Below are positions 16,472-25,004 of a DNA stretch of 45,410 bases, piece after piece. Within the stretch, counting starts at the first letter, position 1, and every line of letters begins with the position of its first letter. The DNA comes from Bacteroidales bacterium (GTDB lineage Bacteria; Bacteroidota; Bacteroidia; Bacteroidales; FEN-979), in assembly GCA_014860625.1 (NCBI GenBank), contig JACZJJ010000097.1:1-45410 (forward strand). Reading direction: 5' to 3'. The position numbers and the translations under genes are program-made. The notes under the pieces are model-generated. The model was given only the letters and a program-made list of their open reading frames with translations, was not told where the DNA came from and did not search any database.

Positions 16472-17667
16472 ATCGCTCCCAGTTTTTTTCCAACCTTGGT
16501 GAATTTTTCAATGGCAAGCCGGATCTGATCCGTGGAGTGTGCGGCGCTGACCTGTACGCGTATCCTCGACTTTCCTTTGGGCACCACCGGATAATAGAAA
16601 CCAATTACGTAAATCCCCTCTTCCAGCAGTTCGTTGGCGAATTCCTGTGAGAGTTGTGCATCGTTTGGCAGGTGTCCGAAAAGGACCGGAGTAATCGGAT
16701 GAACCCCGGGAACAATCCTGAACCCGGCATCTTCCATCCCCTGACGAAACATCCTGGTGTTCTCAAAAAGCTTATCTCTCAACTCTGTGGTTTCCGACAA
16801 CATATTGATCACCTCAAGGGTAGCTCCTGCAATGGCCGGTGCCAGTGAGTTGGAGAAGAGGTATGGCCGTGAGCGCTGCCTCAGCAACTCCACAATCTCC
16901 TTTTTGCCTGAAATGCAACCTCCGGAAGCACCACCCAGCGCTTTGCCAAAGGTGGTTGAAATGATATCTACCCGATCCATGCAATTGCAATATTCATGTG
17001 TTCCCCTGCCTGTATCACCCACAAATCCAGTAGCATGCGAATCATCAACCATCACAAGGGCATCATACTTCTCGGCAAGATCACAAATCTTATCCACATG
17101 GGCTATGATCCCGTCCATCGAAAAAACTCCGTCGGTGACAATCAGTTTGAACCTGGCTGCACCGGCCTGCTGGAGAACCTCTTCCAGATCCTCCATGTCA
17201 TTGTTTTTATACCGGAACCGCTGTGCCTTGCAGAGCCTCACACCGTCGATGATGGAGGCGTGATTCAGCTCGTCGGAAATAAGTGCATCCTGTTCGCTGA
17301 GAAGAGGTTCAAACACTCCTCCATTGGCATCGAAGGCGGAAGAATAAAGAATGGTATCCTCCATCCCCAGGAACTCGCTCAATTTGGCTTCAAGGTCTTT
17401 GTGAACCTTTTGTGTGCCGCAGATAAAACGGACCGAAGCCATCCCGTAACCATACTTGAAAAATGTATAATTGGCCGCTGCCATAACTCTTGGATCAGAG
17501 CAGAGCCCCAGGTAATTGTTGGCACAGAAATTCAGCACGTCCAATCCCCTCATCGTCTTGATCTGAACCCCTTGCGGAGTCATCAGAATCCGCTCATTTT
17601 TAAAGAGTCCATCTTCATGGATGGTATCCAGCTGCTGCTGCAAAAATTCCTTAAATTTTCCGTACAT
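16468..17667 (-). CDS. kbl: Glycine C-acetyltransferase (2-amino-3-ketobutyrate CoA ligase)
   Basis: A 399-residue PLP enzyme that cleaves 2-amino-3-ketobutyrate with CoA to glycine and acetyl-CoA, completing threonine breakdown after threonine dehydrogenase. It matches the classical KBL almost along its length: [68 protein letters not shown] lysine in [13 protein letters not shown] (about residue 240), [11 protein letters not shown] and [12 protein letters not shown]. The ATG at 17667 is preferred to a TTG at 17703 because it gives the normal family start and lies about 27 bp after a predicted transcription start. It is the first gene of the minus-strand cluster and overlaps acpS by 4 bp. 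Confidence 0.95.
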   Translation of the reverse strand: MYGKFKEFLQQQLDTIHEDGLFKNERILMTPQGVQIKTMRGLDVLNFCANNYLGLCSDPRVMAAANYTFFKYGYGMASVRFICGTQKVHKDLEAKLSEFLGMEDTILYSSAFDANGGVFEPLLSEQDALISDELNHASIIDGVRLCKAQRFRYKNNDMEDLEEVLQQAGAARFKLIVTDGVFSMDGIIAHVDKICDLAEKYDALVMVDDSHATGFVGDTGRGTHEYCNCMDRVDIISTTFGKALGGASGGCISGKKEIVELLRQRSRPYLFSNSLAPAIAGATLEVINMLSETTELRDKLFENTRMFRQGMEDAGFRIVPGVHPITPVLFGHLPNDAQLSQEFANELLEEGIYVIGFYYPVVPKGKSRIRVQVSAAHSTDQIRLAIEKFTKVGKKLGAI

Positions 17668-17700
17668 AGGTGTTAAAAATTTCACAGGATTTCTGGAAGG

Positions 17701-17729
17701 CAAAGGTAGAAAAAAAGATCATACCTTTG
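17701..17729. promoter_or_regulatory. Head-to-head -7 elements forming an inverted repeat
   Basis: CAAAGGTA (17701-17708) and TACCTTTG (17722-17729) are exact reverse complements, 13 bp apart. Each matches TAnnTTTG for one of the two divergent genes, kbl and the alcohol dehydrogenase. The plus-strand copy is only 4 bp from the ATG at 17734, which would give a leaderless mRNA. No TTTG -33 element fits either side, so the pair may instead be an operator. Confidence 0.5.
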
Positions 17730-17733
17730 GGAG

Positions 17734-18876
17734 ATGGAAAATTTCATTGCATACAACCCTACCTCACTGCATTTTGGCAAAGGTATTCTTGCTGACCTCG
17801 TTCCGGCAATTCGTCAATATGGAAAACGGATTCTGGTTGTTTATGGCCAGGGCTCCGTAAAACGGTCAGGCCTTTATGAAAAGATCACACATTCATTGCA
17901 ATCGGCCGGCATGGAGGTTTTTGAATACGGTGGCATCCGCTCCAATCCGATCATTGAAGATGTGGAATCGGCAGCTGCCATTGGACGAGATAACGGTGTG
18001 GATATGGTCCTTGCCATTGGCGGAGGCAGTGTGATTGATTCGGCAAAAGTCATTGCCCTCACCATACCTGTCAGCCACCCGGCCTGGGATTTCTTTGTTG
18101 GGAAGGCCACTCCACAGTCAGGACTTCCAATCATCACAGTGTTAACTTTGGCCGCCACAGGCACGGAGATGAATCCCTTCTCGGTGGTCTCAAACCAGAA
18201 GGCCCGGATGAAAGCAGCAGTCAGCTCACCTCTGGCCTTCCCAAAGCACTCTTTTCTTGATCCTGAATTGACGATGACTGTTCCCCGGGATTATACCGCA
18301 TTCGGAATTGCCGACCTGATGGCTCATTGCATGGAAGCCTGGTTTGGTGCAGGAAATTGTCCGATGAGCGACAAGCTGATCCTGAGTATCATCAAAGAGG
18401 CCATGGAGGCAGGCCCTCCTCTGCTAAACGACCTTCAAAGCTACGAACTCCGCGCACGCATCATGTATGCAGCTACCCTCGCCCTTAACGGCATCACCAT
18501 TCAGGGGAAAGTCTCCGGCGATTGGGGCGTTCATGCAGCCGGACATATCCTTTCTCTCCTCTATGATGTGCCTCACGGAGCTTCCCTCACCATTGTTTAT
18601 CCGGCCTGGATGAGGCTTTTCAAAAGCCAGATCGGATCCCGGATCGCAGATCTCGGATCAGCGATGTTCAACGAATCTCTCACCGCTGATCAGGCCATTG
18701 GACGGATTGAAGGCTTTTTTCTCTCCCTCGATTGCCCGGTCAAGCTTCGCGATATGAACCTCCGGAACCCCTCAATGGCCGATATGGTAGAGGCGATGGA
18801 GACCTCGAAAGTAAATGGAATGAATATGAAATTCAAGGAAGGGGATTACCTGAAACTCGTGGAACTGTTCTACTAA
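17734..18876 (+). CDS. Iron-type alcohol dehydrogenase (butanol dehydrogenase/YqhD-like)
   Basis: A 380-residue NAD(P)H-dependent alcohol/aldehyde oxidoreductase of group III. Seen: coenzyme loop GGGSVIDSAK (about residues 96-105), metal ligands in GIADLMAHCMEAWF (Asp and His) and in DWGVHAAGHILS plus YDVPHGASL (two further His). The pattern of N-terminal YNPTSLHFGKG matches the BdhA/YqhD branch, which reduces short aldehydes such as butyraldehyde. Together with the butyryl/isobutyryl-CoA genes 9 kb away this could be a redox outlet, but that is inference. It diverges from kbl with only 66 bp between start codons and ends 1 bp from the convergent MFS gene. Confidence 0.9.
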   Translation: MENFIAYNPTSLHFGKGILADLVPAIRQYGKRILVVYGQGSVKRSGLYEKITHSLQSAGMEVFEYGGIRSNPIIEDVESAAAIGRDNGVDMVLAIGGGSVIDSAKVIALTIPVSHPAWDFFVGKATPQSGLPIITVLTLAATGTEMNPFSVVSNQKARMKAAVSSPLAFPKHSFLDPELTMTVPRDYTAFGIADLMAHCMEAWFGAGNCPMSDKLILSIIKEAMEAGPPLLNDLQSYELRARIMYAATLALNGITIQGKVSGDWGVHAAGHILSLLYDVPHGASLTIVYPAWMRLFKSQIGSRIADLGSAMFNESLTADQAIGRIEGFFLSLDCPVKLRDMNLRNPSMADMVEAMETSKVNGMNMKFKEGDYLKLVELFY

Positions 18877-18877
18877 A

Positions 18878-20119
18878 TCACTTCAGTGCTCTCAAATTCA
18901 GCTTCCTCAGCAACGGTGACTTTTTCGCAATAATCCCAACTACCACCAATGTCATCGATCCTCCGAATATAACCGAGGGAACCAACCCCATTAGTTTTGC
19001 TGCCAGTCCTGACTCAAAGGAACCTATCTCGTTGGAGGATCCGATGAAGATGCTGTTCACAGATGCAACGCGTCCCCTCATCTCGTCGGGAGTAAGAAGT
19101 TGAAGGGTGGTGGCGCGGATGATCACGCTGATGTTATCAAACAGTCCGCTGCAAAAGAGCAGAAAAAGCGAGAGGTAGAAGTTTTTGGAGATCGCAAAAC
19201 AGATGATACTGAGTCCGAATCCGGCTACTGAAACAAACAACCACTTCCCCGCACTTGCAGCCGGAGGCCTGTAGGCAATAAGCAGTGACATCAGCACGGC
19301 TCCAAGCATCGGTGCGGCTCTCAGGAATCCCAATCCCTGCGGTCCAACCAATAAAATCTCAGCAGCGAAGATTGGAAGCATGGCAACAGCTCCACCGAAA
19401 AGGACAGCAAACATATCGAGCGACATGGTGCCCAGCAGGATCTGGTTCCGGAACACAAACCTCAGTCCGGATGAAAGACGTTGACGGATCGTCTCCGTCA
19501 GAACGATCGGCGGATTTTGATACCGTTTTACAAAAAACAGGAGGCTCAGTGCGAACAGGACAAAAATCAACACGACAATATAGGCCGCCTGAACGCCAAA
19601 AAAACCGTAGATCAACCCTCCCAGCGCAGGTCCCGAGATGGCAGCGATATGCCAGACAGTACTGTTCCAGGTGGAGGAGTTGGTGTAAAGGTGCCTTGGA
19701 ACCAGTTGAGCCATCAACGCAATGGTTGAAGGATACAGAAACGCGCGAACGATCCCGGTCAGGGCGACAACAAAGTAGATCGGTATTACACCCAGAGCCA
19801 GAGTTGACATCAGCTCATTGAAACTGAAAGCGTACAACAGAATCGTCCCAAACAGGAATAGCACCGAAAACCAGGCGATGATCCGCTGCCTGTTATACTT
19901 GTCAGCTACATGGCCCGAATAGAGGGCAACCGAGATAAAGGGGAGTGCCTCAGCGAGGCCTATCAGTCCGAGGGCAAGCGGATCATGGGTCAGTTCATAC
20001 ATCTGCCAGCCAACCACAAGGCCCTGCATCTGAAATGCAATGGTAATAAAAAAACGGTAACTGAGAAATAGGCGGAAGTCCCTGACTTTCAGGACAGCAT
20101 AAGCATCATGTTTCTCCAA
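18878..20119 (-). CDS. MFS exporter (EntS/MFS_3-like)
   Basis: A 413-residue inner-membrane transporter with about 12 hydrophobic segments and the motif-A variant SGHVADKYNRQR between segments 2 and 3. The N-terminal LKVRDFRLFLSYRFF and the central long loop resemble the MFS_3 group, which includes the enterobactin exporter, so efflux of a small organic molecule is likely. The start is a TTG at 20119, 2 bp after the EF-G2 stop codon; no upstream ATG is available, so translation is probably coupled to EF-G2. It ends 1 bp from the convergent alcohol dehydrogenase. The substrate is unknown. Confidence 0.85.
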   Translation of the reverse strand: MEKHDAYAVLKVRDFRLFLSYRFFITIAFQMQGLVVGWQMYELTHDPLALGLIGLAEALPFISVALYSGHVADKYNRQRIIAWFSVLFLFGTILLYAFSFNELMSTLALGVIPIYFVVALTGIVRAFLYPSTIALMAQLVPRHLYTNSSTWNSTVWHIAAISGPALGGLIYGFFGVQAAYIVVLIFVLFALSLLFFVKRYQNPPIVLTETIRQRLSSGLRFVFRNQILLGTMSLDMFAVLFGGAVAMLPIFAAEILLVGPQGLGFLRAAPMLGAVLMSLLIAYRPPAASAGKWLFVSVAGFGLSIICFAISKNFYLSLFLLFCSGLFDNISVIIRATTLQLLTPDEMRGRVASVNSIFIGSSNEIGSFESGLAAKLMGLVPSVIFGGSMTLVVVGIIAKKSPLLRKLNLRALK

Positions 20120-20121
20120 AA

Positions 20122-22257
20122 CTAATCCTCGTCCTGCTCCTCTTCTTCGTAAGCCTTAAGCAGTTTATCCTGAACATCGGCCGGCACTTGCACATAATCG
20201 GCAAACTTCATGTCGTAGGTTGCGCGCCCGCTGGTCAGCGAACTGAGGGCCGTAGAGTAGCGGTTCATTTCAGCAAGAGGGACTTTGGCTTTGATCTTCT
20301 GGTAGTTTCCTTCGCTGTCCATTCCCATGATCAGGGCGCGACGTCCCTGCAGGTCTGTCATTACCTCACCCATTTTCTCTTCGGGAACAATCACTTCCAC
20401 ATCATAAATCGGTTCGAGGATCTTCGGCCCTGCATTTTTGAAGGCTTCCCGGAAGGCATTTCTACCGGCCAGCTTAAAGGAAATTTCATTGGAATCAACC
20501 GGGTGCATCTTTCCGTCATAAATATTGAAAACGATATCACGGGCATAAGATCCGGTGAGCGGGCCCTCTTCCATTTTCTCCATAACCCCTTTAAGGATAG
20601 CGGGCATGAAGCGTGCATCAATGGCACCACCAACAACACAGGTATTCATAACGAGCTTGCCTCCCCATTCCAGTTCAATGGAGTCACGTCCCCGGATCGG
20701 AAACTCGGTTTGATCGGCCATTCCTTCCTTGAAAGGCTGGATCATCATGTGAACCTCTCCGAATTGGCCGGAACCACCCGACTGTTTCTTGTGGCGGTAA
20801 GTCGATTTAGCGGATTTTGTAATGGTTTCCCGGTATGGGATACGGGGAGCCAGGTATTCGATGAGAACCTTCTCAACATTTTCAACCAGCCATTTGACAA
20901 GAGTGAGGTGAAGTTCACCCTGCCCTTGCAAAATCAACTGTTTCAGTTCTTTGGAGAATCCAAATATCAACGTAGGATCCATCTTGGCGAGCTCATTCAG
21001 GACGGCTCCCATTTTTTCGTCATCATTGGCGCTTTTTGCTTTTACCGCTACCCGGAATTTAGGATTCGGGTAAGTTGTAGGCTCGATAACGTCATCCGAA
21101 TTCTTTAGCGAATTCAGGGTGTTATTGGTAAAGGCCGCCTTCAGCTTGATGGTTGCACCAATATCGCCGGCCACAAATTTTTCTACTTTTTCGCGGTTCT
21201 TGCCATTGATCACAAAAAGCTGGGGAATCCTCTCTTTCGCGTTCCTGTTACCATTCACCATATCCTGACTCTCAGTTACTTCACCGGCGTAAACCTTGAA
21301 ATAGGAAATCTCACCAAGATGGGTCTCGATGGCGGTTTTGAAAATATAGAGTGAGGTTGGGTCTGATGCATTGCATGTAAGTACTTTCCCGTCGGTTGTT
21401 TTGACACCTGGCATTTCGTTGGGAGCAGGTACTGCATTGGCAACAAACTCTAAAAGCCTGCTAACGCCTATATCATGCTTGGAACTGACGCACATCACCG
21501 GAAAAATTGACCGTGTGATCAGTCCCAGCGAAAGTGCTTTGTTAATCTGCTCTTCGGTGAGAGTTCCTTTGTCGAAAAACTCTTCCATCAACGCTTCATC
21601 CTTGGAGGCCAGCTCTTCAATCAATGCGGCATTCATCTCCTCGGCTTTATCTTTTTCCTCTGCAGGAATATCCAGAATTTCAGGTTTTCCTCCACCCTGG
21701 GGATATTTGTAGAGTTTCATCTTCAGTAAATCGATGATTGAGTTGAAGCCATTTCCCTGGTTGACCGGGTACTGAAGAACGGTGACAAAGTTGCCAAACT
21801 GCGTTTTCAGCTGGCGTACCGTCTCTTCAAAATTGGCAAGTTCGACATCAAGGTGATTCACAATGAAAATAACCGGCTTCTCCATCTTGCTGGTGTATCT
21901 CCATGTAATCTCCGTTCCTACTTCAACACCATTTTGAGCATTCACTACCATGAGTGCTGTGTCACAAACTCTGAGCGGCGAGATGACCTCTCCGATAAAA
22001 TCATCAAAGCCCGGCGTATCAATAATATTGATCTTCTTATTGTCGTAGAGCGCGTACAGGATTGATGCCGAGACAGAATTCTGTCTTTCCAGCTCAATCG
22101 GACGATAGTCTGATACGGTGTTCTTGTCGTCCACACTTCCCCTGCGGTTGATCACACCGCCTTCAAAAATCATAGCCTCAGCCAGGGTAGTTTTTCCAGA
22201 TTTAGCACCACCAATCAGTGCGATGTTCCGGATCTCATTCGTCTGAAATACCTTCAT
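20122..22257 (-). CDS. EF-G2, translation elongation factor G paralogue with altered GTPase site
   Basis: A 711-residue EF-G-family protein with all domains (G, II, III, IV, V). The GTPase signatures are altered: G1 is GGAKSGKTT (not AHIDAGKTT), the switch-II DTPGH is DTPGF with Phe84 in place of the catalytic histidine, and G4 NKMD is NHLD (134-137). Domain IV carries RHKKQSGGSGQFGEV, close to the normal form. Known: a Bacteroides paralogue called EF-G2 supports translocation without GTP hydrolysis and helps in starvation and gut colonisation; this protein has the expected features. It has an excellent promoter (22313-22343) and is followed by an MFS exporter. It is not the housekeeping EF-G. 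Confidence 0.9.
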   Translation of the reverse strand: MKVFQTNEIRNIALIGGAKSGKTTLAEAMIFEGGVINRRGSVDDKNTVSDYRPIELERQNSVSASILYALYDNKKINIIDTPGFDDFIGEVISPLRVCDTALMVVNAQNGVEVGTEITWRYTSKMEKPVIFIVNHLDVELANFEETVRQLKTQFGNFVTVLQYPVNQGNGFNSIIDLLKMKLYKYPQGGGKPEILDIPAEEKDKAEEMNAALIEELASKDEALMEEFFDKGTLTEEQINKALSLGLITRSIFPVMCVSSKHDIGVSRLLEFVANAVPAPNEMPGVKTTDGKVLTCNASDPTSLYIFKTAIETHLGEISYFKVYAGEVTESQDMVNGNRNAKERIPQLFVINGKNREKVEKFVAGDIGATIKLKAAFTNNTLNSLKNSDDVIEPTTYPNPKFRVAVKAKSANDDEKMGAVLNELAKMDPTLIFGFSKELKQLILQGQGELHLTLVKWLVENVEKVLIEYLAPRIPYRETITKSAKSTYRHKKQSGGSGQFGEVHMMIQPFKEGMADQTEFPIRGRDSIELEWGGKLVMNTCVVGGAIDARFMPAILKGVMEKMEEGPLTGSYARDIVFNIYDGKMHPVDSNEISFKLAGRNAFREAFKNAGPKILEPIYDVEVIVPEEKMGEVMTDLQGRRALIMGMDSEGNYQKIKAKVPLAEMNRYSTALSSLTSGRATYDMKFADYVQVPADVQDKLLKAYEEEEQDED

Positions 22258-22312
22258 GGTAAAGTATAGGTTTACGTATGTACTTGATTAATATTAATTT
22301 CGAAAAGGATTG

Positions 22313-22343
22313 CAAAGTTACAAGGATATAATTTAATTTCAAA
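22313..22343 (-). promoter_or_regulatory. Full Bacteroidota-type promoter for EF-G2
   Basis: On the minus strand TTTG (22340-22343), a 19-bp spacer, and TAACTTTG (22313-22320). It matches the consensus exactly; the leader to the ATG at 22257 is about 48 nt. Confidence 0.8.
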
Positions 22344-22350
22344 GGAAATA

Positions 22351-23334
22351 TCAGTCAGTTGCCATCTTGCTCATCAATGCTTTCCAGCGGGCCAGCGGCA
22401 TTTTTGCTCCCAGCTCTTCGATGATGTTGCCGGCAAGGAGAGCTCCCGCTTCCCCGCACTTCAGCAACGGCCATCCGAGGGAATGCCCATAGAGAAATCC
22501 GGCGGCATAGAGATCCCCGGCGCCGGTGCTGTCAATGGGACTGACAGGAATGATGCTGATTTCGGTTACCACCCCCTGCGATTTTACCATCGAACCCTTG
22601 CTGCCGGTTTTCACGACAGCCACTTCACAAAATTGCGCCAGGTGATGCAAGGCATCTTCAGGTTCAAATCCGGTAAATGCTTTGGACTCCTCTTCATTGG
22701 CAAATACGATATCAACATATTTCTTCACGATATCGTCGAGAAAGGCATGGTTTGCCTCCACCACATTGTAGCTCGCCAAATCGAGGGATACCAGCAATCC
22801 GTTTTCTTTTGCCAGCTGCACAGCCGTGCGGATAAGGTCATGATTCTGGACAAGATATCCTTCAATATGGAGATAGTCATAATTGGCGAAGATCCCGGAT
22901 GCCAGATGCCGGATGCCGGATGCCGAAAGTTCCACTGCAGCACCCAAATAAGTGGCAAACGTACGTTCTGAATCAGGAGTGATCAAGGTGATGGCCCTAC
23001 CGGTCTCCGTATCGCTTTGGATGAGAATAGGCTCAACGGAAGCATCCCGCATGTCCTGTTCAAACGATTTCCCAAAATCGTCGTGACCGATTACACCAAT
23101 GTATCCGGTAGAAGCACCCAGCATGCCCAATCCGTGAATGGTATTGGCGGCAGACCCACCGGCTGCGAGGCTGTGCGGGACATTTTTTAATGCCAGCAAT
23201 ACCTCATCACTCCGTTCTTTGTTAACCAGTTGCATACTTCCTTTGGGAAGGTTGAGTTGCTCCAGAAGCGTTTCATCATCAATCCGGATTAAAATATCAA
23301 CAAGTGCATTCCCAATGCCGAGAATTTTCTTCAT
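22351..23334 (-). CDS. PfkB-family sugar/nucleoside kinase (adenosine kinase-like) with repeat insertion
   Basis: A 327-residue ribokinase-fold kinase. The ATG at 23334 (MKKILGIGNALVD) fits the family start; a longer frame to 23412 adds only unrelated residues. Seen: NALVDIL, substrate motif GGSAANTIHGLGMLG, VIGHDDFG, and the C-terminal PfkB signature DSTGAGDLYAAGFLYG with the catalytic Asp. The pattern matches the Bacteroidota PfkB group often annotated as adenosine kinase; the sugar or nucleoside is not certain. Around residues 137-148 the sequence ASGIRHLASGIF is encoded by a 7-bp tandem array (22891-22925), a few residues longer than relatives at this loop, and the frame is kept. Confidence 0.88.
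   Translation of the reverse strand: MKKILGIGNALVDILIRIDDETLLEQLNLPKGSMQLVNKERSDEVLLALKNVPHSLAAGGSAANTIHGLGMLGASTGYIGVIGHDDFGKSFEQDMRDASVEPILIQSDTETGRAITLITPDSERTFATYLGAAVELSASGIRHLASGIFANYDYLHIEGYLVQNHDLIRTAVQLAKENGLLVSLDLASYNVVEANHAFLDDIVKKYVDIVFANEEESKAFTGFEPEDALHHLAQFCEVAVVKTGSKGSMVKSQGVVTEISIIPVSPIDSTGAGDLYAAGFLYGHSLGWPLLKCGEAGALLAGNIIEELGAKMPLARWKALMSKMATD
22891..22925. repeat. 7-bp tandem array inside the pfkB-like gene
   Basis: Five units in register: GATCCCG, GATGCCA, GATGCCG, GATGCCG, GATGCCG. It lies fully inside coding sequence and encodes a loop between two conserved blocks (TYLGAAVEL and YDYLHIEG). Confidence 0.9.
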
Positions 23335-23356
23335 AGTATTTTTTATTATTTCCCGG

Positions 23357-23364
23357 CAAAAGTA
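23357..23364 (-). promoter_or_regulatory. Candidate -7 element for the pfkB-like gene
   Basis: CAAAAGTA reads TACTTTTG on the minus strand, 22 bp before the chosen ATG at 23334. It supports that start over the upstream one. Confidence 0.5.
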
Positions 23365-23473
23365 CAAAACCCTTTCAAAGTATTTCCGTTTTGATACCCG
23401 ATCAAAATTCATTCAGGCCATCTGCAATAATCCACCGGTTTTTTCGTAATTATTTAGACTGTTTATTAATAAT

Positions 23474-24406
23474 ATGATTGGAAAAGCCATTTATAGCATC
23501 CTGTTCGTGCTGATCTCTCTATCGGGATGCACACAGAATCAGACAAGTAACAAAATGACCAACAAGAAATTAACGCCTGAAGAAGAACACGTGATTCTTT
23601 ATAAAGGCACGGAGAGACCCTATTCCGGAACCTATTACGACTTCTGGGAACGAGGAAACTATATCTGTAAGATGTGCGAAGCGCCGTTGTATGAATCAAC
23701 CGCAAAATTTGACGCCGGTTGCGGGTGGCCTTCGTTTGATGATGAAATCGCAGGAGCTGTGAAACATCAGCCGGATGCGGATGGACACCGGACCGAGATC
23801 CTCTGTTCCAGTTGTGGTGCTCACCTTGGCCATGTTTTTGAAGGAGAAGGATTTACATCAAAAAATACGCGTCATTGCGTCAACTCAATTTCCATGGTAT
23901 TCGTTCCCGAAAAGAGTATTCCACTCACCGACACAGCCATCTTTGCCGGAGGTTGTTTCTGGGGAGTCGAGTACTATCTGCAGAAGGCATCCGGAGTGAT
24001 GTCCATTGAGTCGGGATATATTGGCGGGCATGTTGAAAATCCCACCTATACACAGATCTGTTCAGGTGCCACAGGACATTACGAAGCGGTGGAGGTAACG
24101 TTCGATCCTTCCCGGATCAGCTTCGAGGAGTTGGCGAAACTCTTTTTCGAGATTCACGATCCTACCCAATGGAACCATCAGGGTCCCGATAGGGGAGAAC
24201 AGTACCGTTCTGCCGTTTTTTATAAAAATGAAGCGCAGAAGGAAGTTACGGAAAGACTGATAGAGACGCTGAAAAAGAGAGGCTATGACGTGGTAACGGA
24301 AGTCAAACCGGCATCCGATTTCTACCGGGCAGAGGATTACCACCAGGATTATTATGAGCACAAAGGCTCAACACCATATTGCCACGGATATACCAAACGG
24401 TTTTAA
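23474..24406 (+). CDS. MsrB-MsrA fusion, peptide methionine sulfoxide reductase lipoprotein
   Basis: A 310-residue bifunctional repair enzyme that reduces both stereoisomers of methionine sulfoxide in oxidised proteins. N-terminal type II signal peptide with lipobox SLSGC (cysteine about residue 19), so it acts in the envelope. MsrB domain first (about 35-150): CKMC and CSSC zinc cysteines, GCGWPSF, and catalytic cysteine in RHCVNSISMVF. MsrA domain second (about 155-310): GGCFWGVEYY, TGHYEAVEV, HDPTQWNHQGPDRGEQYRS and YHQDYYEHKG. The order B then A is less common than A then B but well known. Both catalytic cysteines are present, so both activities should be intact. Confidence 0.95.
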   Translation: MIGKAIYSILFVLISLSGCTQNQTSNKMTNKKLTPEEEHVILYKGTERPYSGTYYDFWERGNYICKMCEAPLYESTAKFDAGCGWPSFDDEIAGAVKHQPDADGHRTEILCSSCGAHLGHVFEGEGFTSKNTRHCVNSISMVFVPEKSIPLTDTAIFAGGCFWGVEYYLQKASGVMSIESGYIGGHVENPTYTQICSGATGHYEAVEVTFDPSRISFEELAKLFFEIHDPTQWNHQGPDRGEQYRSAVFYKNEAQKEVTERLIETLKKRGYDVVTEVKPASDFYRAEDYHQDYYEHKGSTPYCHGYTKRF

Positions 24407-24416
24407 GGATATTTTG

Positions 24417-24424
24417 TATCTTTG
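24417..24424 (+). promoter_or_regulatory. Candidate -7 element for the exosortase-like gene
   Basis: TATCTTTG matches TAnnTTTG. Initiation near 24431 would favour the ATG at 24465 over the GTG at 24429. Confidence 0.4.
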
Positions 24425-24464
24425 AGGAGTGGATGCGGCTTCTCCCAAACAACCCCCTCGCTGG

Positions 24465-25004
24465 ATGCGAAATTGGAACTCTCCCCTTCTTTTCCAGGGG
24501 TGGATTTATTGCCTTGTCGTCCTGTTTTTTCATTTGATCTGGGAAAATTTCGAAACCGAAATTGATGCCTTCCCCCCTTTTATTTTCCTCAGTGATGCCA
24601 TTGGAAATGTGTTGCTGTCGGTGATTCCTCTCCTGATTAATCCTGTAATTGATACAGATATCATTCGGCAAGACGTTAGCCTGATCTTGCCAAACGGACT
24701 CTATCTCAGCTATTTCTTTTATCTCTCCGGAATCAAGCAGATGTGTTTGATCATCTGTTTGTTTATAATCGCCCAGGGGCCCTGGAAGAAAAAGGTCTGG
24801 TTTATCCCCGCGGCTCTGGCTGTGATGCAGATCACGGTTTTTGTCAGGTTTTTCCTGTTGAGTATCTATTGTATGTATCAGCCCGAACAGTTAAACCTGA
24901 TGAAAGACTGGTTATTTACACCTCTCTTTTATGCAGAAATACTGATTATCTGGATGGCCTGGGTATTGCTTGTTGCGCAAACTGCCAGCCTGAGAAACCG
25001 TTAA
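24465..25004 (+). CDS. Exosortase/archaeosortase-like membrane protein lacking catalytic residues
   Basis: A 179-residue integral membrane protein with about five hydrophobic segments. Segments 3-5 follow the exosortase plan: YLSGIKQMCLIICLF, GPWKKKVWFIPAALAVM, VFVRFFLL, then DWLFTPLFYAEILIIWMAW. From memory of Bacteroidota exosortase-like proteins, the first block normally reads CSGxKQ with the catalytic cysteine and a histidine precedes the last block. Here the cysteine position is leucine, an Asn is lost, and the histidine position holds lysine or aspartate; only the arginine is kept. A dead transpeptidase or a scaffold is therefore possible. A GTG at 24429 would add 12 residues. It follows msrBA and overlaps the convergent adaptor gene by 4 bp. 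Family assignment is tentative. Confidence 0.6.
   Translation: MRNWNSPLLFQGWIYCLVVLFFHLIWENFETEIDAFPPFIFLSDAIGNVLLSVIPLLINPVIDTDIIRQDVSLILPNGLYLSYFFYLSGIKQMCLIICLFIIAQGPWKKKVWFIPAALAVMQITVFVRFFLLSIYCMYQPEQLNLMKDWLFTPLFYAEILIIWMAWVLLVAQTASLRNR

Noticed and set aside
20188-21108. 306-codon plus-strand frame
   Set aside because: Lies entirely opposite EF-G2, which has clear conserved motifs; no family resemblance.
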